From: Sediminibacter sp. Hel_I_10
GTDB lineage: Bacteria > Bacteroidota > Bacteroidia > Flavobacteriales > Flavobacteriaceae
DNA length: 64,000 bases
NCBI RefSeq assembly: GCF_000688335.1
Contig: NZ_JHZX01000001.1
Span: 806,001 to 870,000, forward strand
Reading direction: 5' to 3'
Shown here: piece after piece, positions 50,168 through 59,983 of the stretch
Layout: every line of letters begins with the position of its first letter
How positions within the stretch are numbered: position 1 is the stretch's first letter
Position numbers and translations under genes: made by a program
The notes under the pieces: model-generated
The model's input: only the letters and a program-made list of their open reading frames with translations
Told to the model about the DNA's origin: nothing
The model's database searches: none

Positions 50168-50181
50168 ACACAATCGGTTGC
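50168..50181. promoter_or_regulatory. LacI-type operator candidate, copy 1 (ACACAATCGGTTGC)
   Basis: The 14-bp sequence is a pseudo-palindrome with a central CG, as in most LacI-family operators. It is identical to the copy at 61,157-61,170 before susC. Its TTG (50,178-50,180) is placed as a -33 element for the -7-like box at 50,200, so a bound repressor would cover the promoter of the GH67 operon. Confidence 0.6.
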
Positions 50182-50199
50182 AAATTATGAATATTTTGT

Positions 50200-50207
50200 T
50201 ATCTTCG
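50200..50207 (+). promoter_or_regulatory. -7-like box TATCTTCG of the GH67 operon
   Basis: TATCTTCG differs from TAnnTTTG at one base and lies 19 bp after the TTG in the operator candidate. Transcription would begin about 100 bp before the GH67 gene. A perfect TATCTTTG also occurs at 50,103-50,110 on the same strand, further upstream, as an alternative. Confidence 0.4.
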
Positions 50208-50310
50208 CAATTATCATTGGTAAATATTATGAAATACGCATTTAATTATCTGATGTATTGTTAGTGAAAATGTCTTATTTCTACAGGTAATCCATTATTA
50301 AATAAAACCT

Positions 50311-52455
50311 ATGTACAAAGGAAAAATTTTAATTATTTTATGCTTAATCTGCTCAAAAGGATTTGCTAATGACGGTTACAAACTTTGGCTACAATACGAC
50401 TACATAAAAAATGAAACCTTAAGATTAGACTACCAAGCTGATGTTAAAAACCTTGTGCATTTTGGAGATACGGAAACCATTAAGGTCGCGTTGAAAGAGC
50501 TTGAGCTTGGCTTTGCTGGCATGCTAGACTCTAACTACAAATCGCAATCCAAAAGTAATAGCGTTTTGATTCTTGGTAACAGGGCTAATTTAAGCAAGGA
50601 TATTACAGGGCAATTAGGTAATACGTTTACTAAATTAACTGATGAAGGTTTTATTATCAAATCATTTACGCTCAAAGGGAAAAGTCAAATCGTAATTACT
50701 GGAAAATCTGATGTTGCTGTTTTATATGGTGTTTATCATTTTCTGAGATTGATGCAAATGAATTCATCCTTAAAAAATCTCAACATTGCAGAATCTCCAA
50801 AAATTGATTTTAGACTTCTAAATCACTGGGATAATTTAGACAGAACGGTTGAACGTGGTTACGCCGGATTTTCAATTTGGGATTGGCACCGTTTACCAGA
50901 TTACAAAGACCCACGTTATATTGATTATGCCAGAGCAAATGCCTCCATTGGCATCAATGGCACCGTTTTGACCAATGTCAATGCCAATGCGCTTATTTTA
51001 ACGCCGCAGTATTTGGATAAAGTCGAAGCCCTTGCAACTATCTTCAGACCTTACGGCATCAAGGTATATTTAACAGCTCGTTTTTCTGCTCCTATTGAAA
51101 TTGGTGGTTTAGAAACGGCCGACCCATTAGATGCAGCCGTCATCAAATGGTGGAAAGAAAAAGCAGATGAAATTTATGCAAAGATTCCAGATTTTGGTGG
51201 CTTTCTGGTAAAGGCCAATTCCGAAGGCCAACCTGGACCACAGAACTATGGTCGCAATCACGTGGATGGTGCCAATATGCTGGCAGAGGCCTTAAAACCG
51301 CACAACGGAATTGTGATGTGGAGAGCTTTTGTTTATTCTGAACATGATGTGTCAGACAGAGCCAAACAAGCTTATTCTGAATTTGTTCCTTACGACGGAC
51401 AATTTAAAGATAATGTGATTGTTCAGGTAAAAAATGGCGCCATTGATTTTCAACCACGCGAACCATTTCATCCGATGTTTGGGGCGATGCCAAAAACACC
51501 TTTAATGATGGAGTTTCAAATTACGCAGGAATATTTGGGACAAAGCACCCATTCCATTTTTCTACCAAAACAATATGAGGAAGTTTTAGAATCCGACACT
51601 TACCGAAAAGGAAAAGGTTCTACCGTCGCTAAAGTGATTGATGGTTCTTTAGATAACAAAAAACTGACAGGAATGGCTGGCGTCAGCAATATTGGAAATG
51701 ATATCAACTGGACAGGCAACCCAATGTTACAAGCCAATTGGTATGGATTTGGGCGTCTCGCTTGGAACCCATATTTGAGTGCGGATGACATTGCCGACGA
51801 ATGGCTGCATTGCACCTTCTCAAACGACGAGAAATTCATACAACCTGTAAAAGACATGATGTTAAAATCAACTGAAGCTGTAGTGAACTACATGACGCCT
51901 TTAGGATTACATCACATTATGGCGACCGGTCATCACTACGGACCGGGACCTTGGGTATCAGATTTATCTAGACCAGAATGGAATCCTGTTTATTATCATA
52001 AAGCGGATAGTTTAGGGATCGGTTTTGACAGAACGCCGACCGGAAGCAATGCAACCGCACAATATGCTCCTGAAGTTGCTACAACATTCAATAATCTAGA
52101 CAACTGCCCAGAAGAATTGTTATTGTGGTTCCATCATGTGTCATGGGCTTACAAACTAAAGAATGGCAATACCCTTTGGAACAATCTTGCTTTAAAATAT
52201 CAGGAAGGTGTGGACGAAGTTGCAACCATGGTTAACACGTGGAATAATGTGAAACCTTATGTAGATGAAGAACGCTTTAATGATGTGAACATGTTATTGA
52301 ACATTCAATATAAAGAAGCAAAATGGTGGCGGGATGCTTGTTTACTATATTTTCAACAGTATTCTAAACAGCCATTACCCGAAAACGTTGAAAAACCAAC
52401 TGAAACATTGGAGCACTTTGAAGCTTTAAATTTTCCTTTTGCACCTGGCAATTAA
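50311..52455 (+). CDS. GH67 alpha-glucuronidase, exported
   Basis: The 714-residue enzyme carries a signal peptide (KILIILCLICSKGFA) and the full GH67 layout: small N-terminal domain, central barrel and helical C-terminus. The general acid Glu is in VKANSEGQPGPQ (about 305). The Asp and Glu of the base pair fall in VPYDGQFKDN (about 360) and MMEFQITQEYLG (about 400). It removes (4-O-methyl)glucuronic acid from the terminal xylose of xylo-oligosaccharides. It is the first gene of the long plus-strand operon and is followed after 14 bp by an SDR gene of uronate metabolism. Confidence 0.97.
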   Translation: MYKGKILIILCLICSKGFANDGYKLWLQYDYIKNETLRLDYQADVKNLVHFGDTETIKVALKELELGFAGMLDSNYKSQSKSNSVLILGNRANLSKDITGQLGNTFTKLTDEGFIIKSFTLKGKSQIVITGKSDVAVLYGVYHFLRLMQMNSSLKNLNIAESPKIDFRLLNHWDNLDRTVERGYAGFSIWDWHRLPDYKDPRYIDYARANASIGINGTVLTNVNANALILTPQYLDKVEALATIFRPYGIKVYLTARFSAPIEIGGLETADPLDAAVIKWWKEKADEIYAKIPDFGGFLVKANSEGQPGPQNYGRNHVDGANMLAEALKPHNGIVMWRAFVYSEHDVSDRAKQAYSEFVPYDGQFKDNVIVQVKNGAIDFQPREPFHPMFGAMPKTPLMMEFQITQEYLGQSTHSIFLPKQYEEVLESDTYRKGKGSTVAKVIDGSLDNKKLTGMAGVSNIGNDINWTGNPMLQANWYGFGRLAWNPYLSADDIADEWLHCTFSNDEKFIQPVKDMMLKSTEAVVNYMTPLGLHHIMATGHHYGPGPWVSDLSRPEWNPVYYHKADSLGIGFDRTPTGSNATAQYAPEVATTFNNLDNCPEELLLWFHHVSWAYKLKNGNTLWNNLALKYQEGVDEVATMVNTWNNVKPYVDEERFNDVNMLLNIQYKEAKWWRDACLLYFQQYSKQPLPENVEKPTETLEHFEALNFPFAPGN

Positions 52456-52469
52456 ACTTAATCAAAATC

Positions 52470-53207
52470 ATGACAAAAAAAATAGCAATAGTTACTGGTG
52501 GTAATTCCGGATTGGGATTTGCAACCGCTAAAAAATTATGTGATAACGGTATCACCACCTATGTCATCGGACGAACTAAAGATAAAACTGAAGATGCCTG
52601 TACAGAAATAGGCTCCAACGCCATCCCAATCATTTTTGATTTGAATAATTTATCAGAAATTCCTGCTATGATTGCTGATATAGCTAAAGATGGCAACATT
52701 GATATTTTGGTAAATAATGCAGGCATCAATTCCAAAAAGGAATTTACGGATGTCAGTGATGAAGATTTCGAAAACATCATCCACACCAATATAAAAAGTG
52801 TATTTTCAGTAAGCAGGGAAGTTGTCAAAGTGATGAAAAATCATAGCGGTGGTTCTATCATAAATATCAGCTCCATGGCATCACAATATGGCATTCCAAA
52901 AGTGATTGCCTATAGCGCAAGCAAAGGTGCTATTGAAGCGATGACCCGAGCGATGGCAGTTGAATTGGCGCAATTCAATATTCGTGTAAATTGTGTAGCA
53001 CCTGGTTTTATTAAAACCAAAATGTCCGCAAAAGCATTGGATAGTGACCCTGAACGTAAAAACAAAGTGCTTTCTAGAACCCCCATGGGTATTCTAGGTG
53101 AGCCATCAGATATTGGTGATGCTGTTTTCTATTTCGCTACAAGCGAATCTAAATTCGTAACAGGAACTATTCTTCCTGTTGATGGCGGTAATAGTATAGG
53201 ATTTTAA
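52470..53207 (+). CDS. SDR-family oxidoreductase, probable D-mannonate oxidoreductase
   Basis: This 245-residue classical short-chain dehydrogenase has TGGNSGLGFA (cofactor), NNAGINS, a catalytic Ser in INISSMASQYG and YSASK with the catalytic Tyr and Lys. Directly beside uxuA (15 bp) and inside a glucuronoxylan operon, it probably reduces D-fructuronate to D-mannonate, replacing the unrelated UxuB. The family assignment is certain and the substrate is inferred from the neighbour. Confidence 0.88.
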   Translation: MTKKIAIVTGGNSGLGFATAKKLCDNGITTYVIGRTKDKTEDACTEIGSNAIPIIFDLNNLSEIPAMIADIAKDGNIDILVNNAGINSKKEFTDVSDEDFENIIHTNIKSVFSVSREVVKVMKNHSGGSIINISSMASQYGIPKVIAYSASKGAIEAMTRAMAVELAQFNIRVNCVAPGFIKTKMSAKALDSDPERKNKVLSRTPMGILGEPSDIGDAVFYFATSESKFVTGTILPVDGGNSIGF

Positions 53208-53222
53208 TTTTTTTTGGATACA

Positions 53223-54398
53223 ATGAAGCAAATGCAACAAACAATGAGATGGTTCGGACCTAACGACACCATTTCCTTAAATGATTTACGACAATGCGGA
53301 ATTACGGGCATTGTGACCGCCTTACACGAAATTCCTGTAGGTGATATTTGGACTGTTGAAGCCATTAAAGAACGACAAGAAACTGTCAAAAATGCCGGTA
53401 TGGAATGGACGGTTATTGAAAGTTTACCTGTTCATGAAGACATCAAAAAACAGAATGGTAATTACCTGCAATACATAGAAAACTACAAAATCAGTTTAAA
53501 AAACATTGCAAGCTGCGGCATCAAGGTCGTGACTTACAATTTTATGCCAATTCTAGATTGGGTTCGCACCAATCATGCCTTTGAAAACCCAGATGGCAGC
53601 AAGGCCTTGTTATTTAATCAGGTGGCATTCGATTACTTTGAAATCTTCTTATTGAAAAGACCGAATGTCGAAGATGATTATTCCGAAGAGGAAAAGCAAA
53701 TTGCAGCTGACTACGGAAAAACCTTATCAGAACAGGATAAAGAAGTCCTTTTTAGGAACGTACTTCTAGGCCTTCCGGGTAGTAAGGTCAATTTCACCAG
53801 AGAACAAATATTAGATTTATTGGATGCTTATAAAGACATCAATAATGACCGATTGAGAGCGAACTTAATTCATTTCTTATCGGAAGTTGCTCCAGTAGCC
53901 GAAGAATTGGGCGTTAAATTAGCTATTCATCCAGATGACCCACCGTTTTCAGTTTTAGGCCTACCGAGAGTCGTCAGTAAACAAGAAGATTTGGACGCTA
54001 TTTTTAAGGCGGTTCCTGTAAACGCTAACGGACTGTGTTACTGCACAGGTTCTTTAGGTGCACAGCCAAATAATAATTTGGTTCAAATCATAGAAAACCA
54101 CGGAGAGCGTATTCATTTTTTACATATTCGCAATGTAAAAAGAGATTCTAAAGATGTCTTTAGAGAATCTGAACATCTCAATGGCGACAATCCGATTGAG
54201 GACATTATGGAGAAATTAATTCTATTGATGCAACATCGAAATATTGACCTTCCAATGCGACCTGACCACGGGTTTTTATTATCCATCGAGGAGGGAAAAG
54301 AGCAATATCCAGGCTATTCTTTGGTTGGAAGGCTTAAAGGCCTAGCCGAATTGAGAGGTTTGGAAATGGGTATTCGTCATAAATTGAAAGCATCCTAA
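53223..54398 (+). CDS. uxuA: Mannonate dehydratase
   Basis: The enzyme (391 residues from the ATG at 53,223; a TTG at 53,214 is less likely) dehydrates D-mannonate to 2-keto-3-deoxygluconate. MRWFGPNDTISLNDLRQCGITGIVTALHEIP is typical, as are AIHPDDPPFSVLGLPRVVS and FLHIRNVKR, GDNPIEDIM and MRPDHG, which hold the metal and substrate ligands. It processes the glucuronate released by GH67 and GH115. Glucuronate isomerase, KDG kinase and KDPG aldolase genes are not visible in the window. Confidence 0.97.
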   Translation: MKQMQQTMRWFGPNDTISLNDLRQCGITGIVTALHEIPVGDIWTVEAIKERQETVKNAGMEWTVIESLPVHEDIKKQNGNYLQYIENYKISLKNIASCGIKVVTYNFMPILDWVRTNHAFENPDGSKALLFNQVAFDYFEIFLLKRPNVEDDYSEEEKQIAADYGKTLSEQDKEVLFRNVLLGLPGSKVNFTREQILDLLDAYKDINNDRLRANLIHFLSEVAPVAEELGVKLAIHPDDPPFSVLGLPRVVSKQEDLDAIFKAVPVNANGLCYCTGSLGAQPNNNLVQIIENHGERIHFLHIRNVKRDSKDVFRESEHLNGDNPIEDIMEKLILLMQHRNIDLPMRPDHGFLLSIEEGKEQYPGYSLVGRLKGLAELRGLEMGIRHKLKAS

Positions 54399-54422
54399 AT
54401 AGTAAAAGAAACTGAATTCACT

Positions 54423-57323
54423 ATGAAATTTTCAAATAGAATAGCACCTCTCGTCATCATATGGGTTTTACTCATGATGGTAAGCAATAGTATGTATGCC
54501 ATTGACCCTGAAAAATATGTAACATCGAAAGCTTCTAAAGAAAATTTTCCATTGGCAACTAACGGAACCGTCGCTCCTATTTTAATGAGTGACGATGATT
54601 TTGCTGGCGTAAAACGTGTGGCAGGGCATCTTCAAACAGACTTTTTTAATGTTACTGATATTCGTCCAGATTTGTTGATGACTAATTCAATTTCTGCAGA
54701 TTACATCATCATCATTGGAACCCTAGGAAAAAGTTCAATTATCAATCAGTTGGTTAAAAAAGGTAAAATCGATGCCAAGCAACTGCAAGGCAAATGGGAA
54801 AAATTTACCACGCAAATTGTAGACAATCCCATGCCAGGCGTTAAAAAAGCCTTGGTAATTGTTGGTTCCGATAAGCGAGGCACCATCTACGGCATCTATG
54901 ACCTATCAACTCAAATAGGAGTTTCTGCCTGGCATTTTTGGGCGGATGTTCCTGCTAAAAAACAATCGGAATTACATGTTCTTCCGGGCATTCACACCCA
55001 AGGAGAACCCAAAGTAAAATATCGAGGTCTTTTTATCAACGATGAAGCTCCTGCCCTTTCAGGTTGGGCCAAAGAAAATTATGGCAACTTCAATGCGGAA
55101 TTTTACGATAAAGTCTTTGAACTTATCTTAAGAATGAAAGGTAATTACATGTGGCCCGCCATGTGGAATAACGCTTTTAATGATGACGACCCACTCAACA
55201 GACCTTTGGCAGATGAATATGGTATCGTTATGGGTACTTCACATCACGAACCGATGGACAGGTCTCAACAAGAATGGAAACGTTTTGGCAAAGGTGAGTG
55301 GAATTACAATACCAACGCTGAAGGATTGAACGATTTCTGGAAAAAAGGCATCGAAAATATGGGTACTGCGGAATCTCTTGTGACCATTGGGATGCGTGGC
55401 GACGGAGATGAAGCCATGACCGAAGGAACAGCCATCGATTTATTGGAAGGTATTGTAGAAGACCAACGTAAGATTATTGAAGACGTGACTGGGAAACCAG
55501 CAGAGGAAACGCCTCAAATTTGGGCCTTGTATAAAGAGGTTCAAGATTATTACGATGAAGGCATGCAAGTTCCAGACGATGTCACACTGCTTTTATGTGA
55601 TGACAATTGGGGAAATTTAAGAAAACTACCGAGCCTAGATGCAAAACCTCGAAAAGGTGGTTATGGCATCTATTACCATTTTGATTATGTTGGTGGACCT
55701 CGGAATTACAAATGGATGAACACCAATCAGATTGAACGGGTTTGGGAACAAATGCATTTGGCGTATGAACATAATGTCAATCAAGTATGGATTGTCAACG
55801 TGGGCGATATAAAACCGATGGAATTCCCTTTGGAGTTTTGGTTTGATTATGCATGGAATCCCGAAGCCTACACTGCCGATAATCTTGATAATTATTATAG
55901 CTATTGGGCAAAGGATGTTTTTGATGGGATAGAAACGGAAGCTATTGCAAACATCATGAGGCGTTCAACCAAATTCAATGCGAGAAGAAAACATGAATTA
56001 ATTGACCCCTCTACCTATAGTTTAACGCATTACAATGAAGCAAACAGAGTTGTTGAAGATTATAACGCTCTTGCAAAGCAGGCACAATCCATCTACGATA
56101 AACTCCCAGAAAACTATAAAGATGCTTATTATCAACTAGTGCTTTATCCTGTATTGGCAAGCGCTAATCTTAATGAATTGTATGTGAGTGCTGCAAAGAA
56201 CAATCTCTATGCAAAACAAGGCAGGGCTTCGGCAAACGCTTATGCCGATAAAGTTGTGGAATTATTCAAAAAAGATAGAGAGCTGACTGATTATTATCAA
56301 AAGGAAATGGCCAACGGCAAATGGGACCATATGATGTCTCAAACCCATATTGGTTATGAAATTTGGCAAGAACCTAGATTTAATAAAATGCCGGAAACCT
56401 TTAAAATCGATGCAGCAGATGACGCCGAAATGGGCATTTCAATTGAAAATTCCGAAGAGTGGTGGTCTGGAGAAAATAATTCCGCCGTCCTTCCTGTTTT
56501 TGATGTCTTAAACAAGCAATCGTATGCGATTGAAATCTTCAACAGAGGGAAGAAAGCTTTCAATTATTCCATCAAAGCTAATGAGGATTGGATAAAAATA
56601 TCTAAAGCTGAAGGCTCTGTGGAAACTGAAGAAATGGTTGAAATCAGTATCGATTGGGACAAAGCGCCGAAAGGTTCTAATTCTGCCTCTATCTTCGTTT
56701 CTGGAGCTGGGAAAGAGATTCCGGTTCATATCAAAGTAAATAATTTCAATACCAAAAACACGGAAGGTTTTATCGAAAATAATGGCTATATCGCCATCAA
56801 CGCCAAAGATTTTTCCAATACATACGAACCAAAATATTTTGAATGGAAAGTCGTTGATAATTTGGGTAAAACTGGGGCTTCCGTAATTTCTTTACCGATT
56901 GACAAAGGACGAGTTGAGCTCTCAAAGAAATCTCCAAGACTGTCGTATGACGTCAACTTTCAGACGAAAGGAACAATAAAAGTGCATATGTACTTTTCGC
57001 CAACCATTAACTACGCCAATAGAGAGGGTATGTATTATGGATTGTCTTGGGACAAGCAGTCTCCTACTCTAGTTAATTATGCAGCTGACCCTTACATAAC
57101 TAATTATAATGGGAAGGTTCCAAAAAATTGGCACAACAATGTTGCCGACAATATCAAAGTCATTACTAGTGAACTTACTATTGAAGAAGCAGGAAACCAT
57201 ACTTTAAATTATTATCGTGTAGATGAAGGTTTGGTGCTTCAAAGAATCATCATCGAAACAGAGGCAAGCACTCTAAAAGACACCTATTTAGGCCCACCAG
57301 AAAGCTTGAATGTAAACAGATAA
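54423..57323 (+). CDS. GH115 xylan alpha-glucuronidase, exported
   Basis: The 966-residue enzyme has a signal peptide (LVIIWVLLMMVSNSMYA) and the GH115 set of domains. Typical parts are YRGLFINDEAPALSGWAKEN, LRMKGNYMWPAMWNNAF, GIVMGTSHHEPMDRSQQEW, VTIGMRGDGDEAM and LLLCDDNWGN. The C-terminal part (about 670-960) is beta-rich, with a repeat typical of the family. GH115 removes glucuronic acid from internal xyloses as well as from ends, which complements GH67. It sits 24 bp after uxuA and 42 bp before the second GH10 gene. Confidence 0.95.
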   Translation: MKFSNRIAPLVIIWVLLMMVSNSMYAIDPEKYVTSKASKENFPLATNGTVAPILMSDDDFAGVKRVAGHLQTDFFNVTDIRPDLLMTNSISADYIIIIGTLGKSSIINQLVKKGKIDAKQLQGKWEKFTTQIVDNPMPGVKKALVIVGSDKRGTIYGIYDLSTQIGVSAWHFWADVPAKKQSELHVLPGIHTQGEPKVKYRGLFINDEAPALSGWAKENYGNFNAEFYDKVFELILRMKGNYMWPAMWNNAFNDDDPLNRPLADEYGIVMGTSHHEPMDRSQQEWKRFGKGEWNYNTNAEGLNDFWKKGIENMGTAESLVTIGMRGDGDEAMTEGTAIDLLEGIVEDQRKIIEDVTGKPAEETPQIWALYKEVQDYYDEGMQVPDDVTLLLCDDNWGNLRKLPSLDAKPRKGGYGIYYHFDYVGGPRNYKWMNTNQIERVWEQMHLAYEHNVNQVWIVNVGDIKPMEFPLEFWFDYAWNPEAYTADNLDNYYSYWAKDVFDGIETEAIANIMRRSTKFNARRKHELIDPSTYSLTHYNEANRVVEDYNALAKQAQSIYDKLPENYKDAYYQLVLYPVLASANLNELYVSAAKNNLYAKQGRASANAYADKVVELFKKDRELTDYYQKEMANGKWDHMMSQTHIGYEIWQEPRFNKMPETFKIDAADDAEMGISIENSEEWWSGENNSAVLPVFDVLNKQSYAIEIFNRGKKAFNYSIKANEDWIKISKAEGSVETEEMVEISIDWDKAPKGSNSASIFVSGAGKEIPVHIKVNNFNTKNTEGFIENNGYIAINAKDFSNTYEPKYFEWKVVDNLGKTGASVISLPIDKGRVELSKKSPRLSYDVNFQTKGTIKVHMYFSPTINYANREGMYYGLSWDKQSPTLVNYAADPYITNYNGKVPKNWHNNVADNIKVITSELTIEEAGNHTLNYYRVDEGLVLQRIIIETEASTLKDTYLGPPESLNVNR

Positions 57324-57365
57324 GATGTGCCATATTTTAACGAAGAAACTAACTAATACTAATTT

Positions 57366-58517
57366 ATGAAACTATCCAAACACATTTTGCTAGCCGTCGC
57401 TGCACTCGCAATTATTGTAAGCTGTAAGACAAAAGACGAGAAAATTGAAACCCCCGCTAAACCAAACACATTGAGAAATGTCTATGAAGATGCTTTTTAT
57501 ATAGGGACGGCTATCAATACGTTTCAAATTGAAGAAACAGATTCAGTTATGGCAAAAATCGTCGGTAATGAATTCAACAGTATCACTGCGGAAAACATTA
57601 TGAAATCAATGATGATTCACCCAGAAAGAGACAGCTTCAATTATGAGCTCGCTGATAAGTTTGTGGCTCTTGGCGAAAAGTATGATATGTTTATTCATGG
57701 TCACACATTGATTTGGCATAGCCAATTATCACCTTGGTTTCAGACCATTGAAGATAGTTTAGAGTTTGCTAACGCTACAGAACGTCATGTAAAAGATATC
57801 GTAACACACTATAAAGGCAGAATCAATTCTTGGGATGTCGTTAACGAAGCATTGAATGAAGATGGTACCTTAAGAAAATCCGTTTTCTTAGATAAAATGG
57901 GAGAAGACTATTTAGCGAATGCTTTTAAATGGGCTGCAGAAATTGACCCAAAAGCTGATTTATACTACAACGATTACAACATGACCAATGCCGATAAAAG
58001 AAAAGGAGCGATCAGATTGGTACAAAATATTCTAGATAAGGGAATAAAGGTTGACGGTATTGGAATGCAGGGACATTGGCATTTAGATTCTCCTTCAATA
58101 GAAGACATTGAGCAAAGCATTTTGGATTATGCGTCGCTTGGTGTCAAGGTGGCTATTACAGAATTAGATGTTAGTGTGTTGCCAAACCCTTGGGATTTAC
58201 AAGGTGCTGAAATCAGTCAAAATTTTGAAAACAAAGAAGGGATGAATCCGTATAAAGAAAAATTACCGGATTCTATTCAAGTGAAATTGGCCAACCGCTA
58301 TAAAGATATTTTCAGTCTGTTTTTAAAACACAAAGACAAAATAAGCAGAGTAACATTTTGGGGCGTTAGTGATGGACAGTCATGGCTTAATGGATTTCCT
58401 GTGAGAGGAAGAACTAATTATCCTTTACTTTTTGACAGAGAATTAAAACCCAAAGCCGCATACGATAGTATCATAGCGTTAAAACAACGATTTGACAAAC
58501 AACAACCAGTTAAATAA
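57366..58517 (+). CDS. GH10 endo-1,4-beta-xylanase, lipoprotein (intact)
   Basis: The 383-residue enzyme has a lipobox (LAVAALAIIVSCKTK) and a complete GH10 barrel. IHGHTLIWHSQLSPWF, the acid/base Glu in SWDVVNEALNEDG (about 160), GIGMQGHWHLDSPS, and the nucleophile Glu in VAITELDVSVLP (about 265) are all present. It cuts the xylan backbone at or near the cell surface. It lies 11 bp before the transporter gene. It is the intact counterpart of the frameshifted GH10 at 36,224, from which it is clearly diverged. Confidence 0.96.
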   Translation: MKLSKHILLAVAALAIIVSCKTKDEKIETPAKPNTLRNVYEDAFYIGTAINTFQIEETDSVMAKIVGNEFNSITAENIMKSMMIHPERDSFNYELADKFVALGEKYDMFIHGHTLIWHSQLSPWFQTIEDSLEFANATERHVKDIVTHYKGRINSWDVVNEALNEDGTLRKSVFLDKMGEDYLANAFKWAAEIDPKADLYYNDYNMTNADKRKGAIRLVQNILDKGIKVDGIGMQGHWHLDSPSIEDIEQSILDYASLGVKVAITELDVSVLPNPWDLQGAEISQNFENKEGMNPYKEKLPDSIQVKLANRYKDIFSLFLKHKDKISRVTFWGVSDGQSWLNGFPVRGRTNYPLLFDRELKPKAAYDSIIALKQRFDKQQPVK

Positions 58518-58528
58518 CGAGTAGATAT

Positions 58529-59962
58529 ATGAGTTCAATTTCACATAAATTATCCATAAAGGAAAAAATTGGATATAGCTTGGGTGACCTTGCCGCCAAT
58601 CTGGTTTTTCAAACACTGGTTACCTATCTGGCCTACTTTTATACAGACATTTATGGCCTTTCCCCAAAACATGCTTCTGCAATCATGCTCACGGTAGGGC
58701 TAATTGCTGCTTTTGGGTTTAATCCAATTATCGGTGCATTGGCAGACAGAACAAAATCCAGATGGGGAAAATTTAGACCTTGGATTTTATGGACTGCAGT
58801 ACCTTTGGGAGTCATCGCATTATTAGCCTTTACTACTCCAGATTTTTCATATAAAGGCAAAGTCATTTACGCTGTAGTGACATACACTTTGCTTCTTTTA
58901 TTATATGCTGCTAATAATTTGCCTTACTCCGCATTAAGTGGCGTCATTACAGGTGATATGAGCGAAAGAAATAGCTTGTCTTCTTACCGTTTTGTAGCGG
59001 TTATGTTCGCACAATTTTTCGTTCAAGTTTTTATGCTAGGGATTATCAAAAGTGCTGGTGATGGCGATAAAGCTCTTGGTATTGAAAAAGTTATGACGGT
59101 TTTGGCAATAGCAGGTACGATTATGTTATTGATTACTTTTTTCACAACTAAAGAACGTGTCATCCCTAAACCAGAACAAAAATCAAGTCTTAAGGAAGAT
59201 TTAGGCGACTTGGTCAAAAACAGACCATGGATCATCATGCTAACACTTACGATGTTGATATTTATTACCCTAGCAATGAAAGGTGGATCTTACGTCTATT
59301 ACTTTGAAAACTATGTTGACAAAGAAAATCTCGCAGCACTGATTCAACCTGTATTAGACTTTTTATCAACTATTGGGTTAAATCATTTTGGAGATGATCC
59401 TATATCCGCTGGATTTGGACTGTTCAATGCGGGTGGTATTATTTTTATGATTGTTGGGATTACTTTTTCTAAAAGGTTAGCAGACAAATATGGAAAACGA
59501 GATGTATTTGCTTTGTTTTTATTTATTTCAACACTGTTCATTTTAGCATTTTATTTCTTCCCACCTACATCGGTCATGCTGATGTTTATTTCACAAATTT
59601 TACATGGTTTTTTCTACGGAATCACCATCCCTATTCTATGGGCGATGATTGCGGATGTAGCAGACTTTTCTGAATGGAAAAATAATCGCCGTGCTACAGC
59701 TATCATATTTTCTGCTATGATGGTAGGACTAAAAGCTGGTTTAAGTATCGGTGGAGCACTGACCTCCTATTTTTTAGGGGTCTTTGATTACATTCCTAAT
59801 TCTACTACGCAACCTGATTCGGCTGTTAACGGTATTAAACTGTTAGTCAGCATATTTCCTGGAATCCCTTTTTTAATTGGAGCTTGCTTATTGTTTTTCT
59901 ATGAAATCAATAAAAAAATAGAAACTACAATTGAAGAAGATTTAAAAATTAGAAGATTATAA
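58529..59962 (+). CDS. GPH-family oligosaccharide/cation symporter
   Basis: The 477-residue inner-membrane protein has 12 hydrophobic segments and belongs to the glycoside-pentoside-hexuronide (GPH) branch of the major facilitator superfamily. IGYSLGDLAANLVFQTL near the start and FNPIIGALADRTKSRWGKFRPWILWTA are the family's marks. Relatives in xylan loci import xylo-oligosaccharides. It is flanked by GH10 and GH43 genes in the same operon, which suits uptake of xylobiose or short aldouronates for the cytoplasmic GH43. Confidence 0.93.
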   Translation: MSSISHKLSIKEKIGYSLGDLAANLVFQTLVTYLAYFYTDIYGLSPKHASAIMLTVGLIAAFGFNPIIGALADRTKSRWGKFRPWILWTAVPLGVIALLAFTTPDFSYKGKVIYAVVTYTLLLLLYAANNLPYSALSGVITGDMSERNSLSSYRFVAVMFAQFFVQVFMLGIIKSAGDGDKALGIEKVMTVLAIAGTIMLLITFFTTKERVIPKPEQKSSLKEDLGDLVKNRPWIIMLTLTMLIFITLAMKGGSYVYYFENYVDKENLAALIQPVLDFLSTIGLNHFGDDPISAGFGLFNAGGIIFMIVGITFSKRLADKYGKRDVFALFLFISTLFILAFYFFPPTSVMLMFISQILHGFFYGITIPILWAMIADVADFSEWKNNRRATAIIFSAMMVGLKAGLSIGGALTSYFLGVFDYIPNSTTQPDSAVNGIKLLVSIFPGIPFLIGACLLFFYEINKKIETTIEEDLKIRRL

Positions 59963-59983
59963 TCTTAATTAAAAAAAATTACA

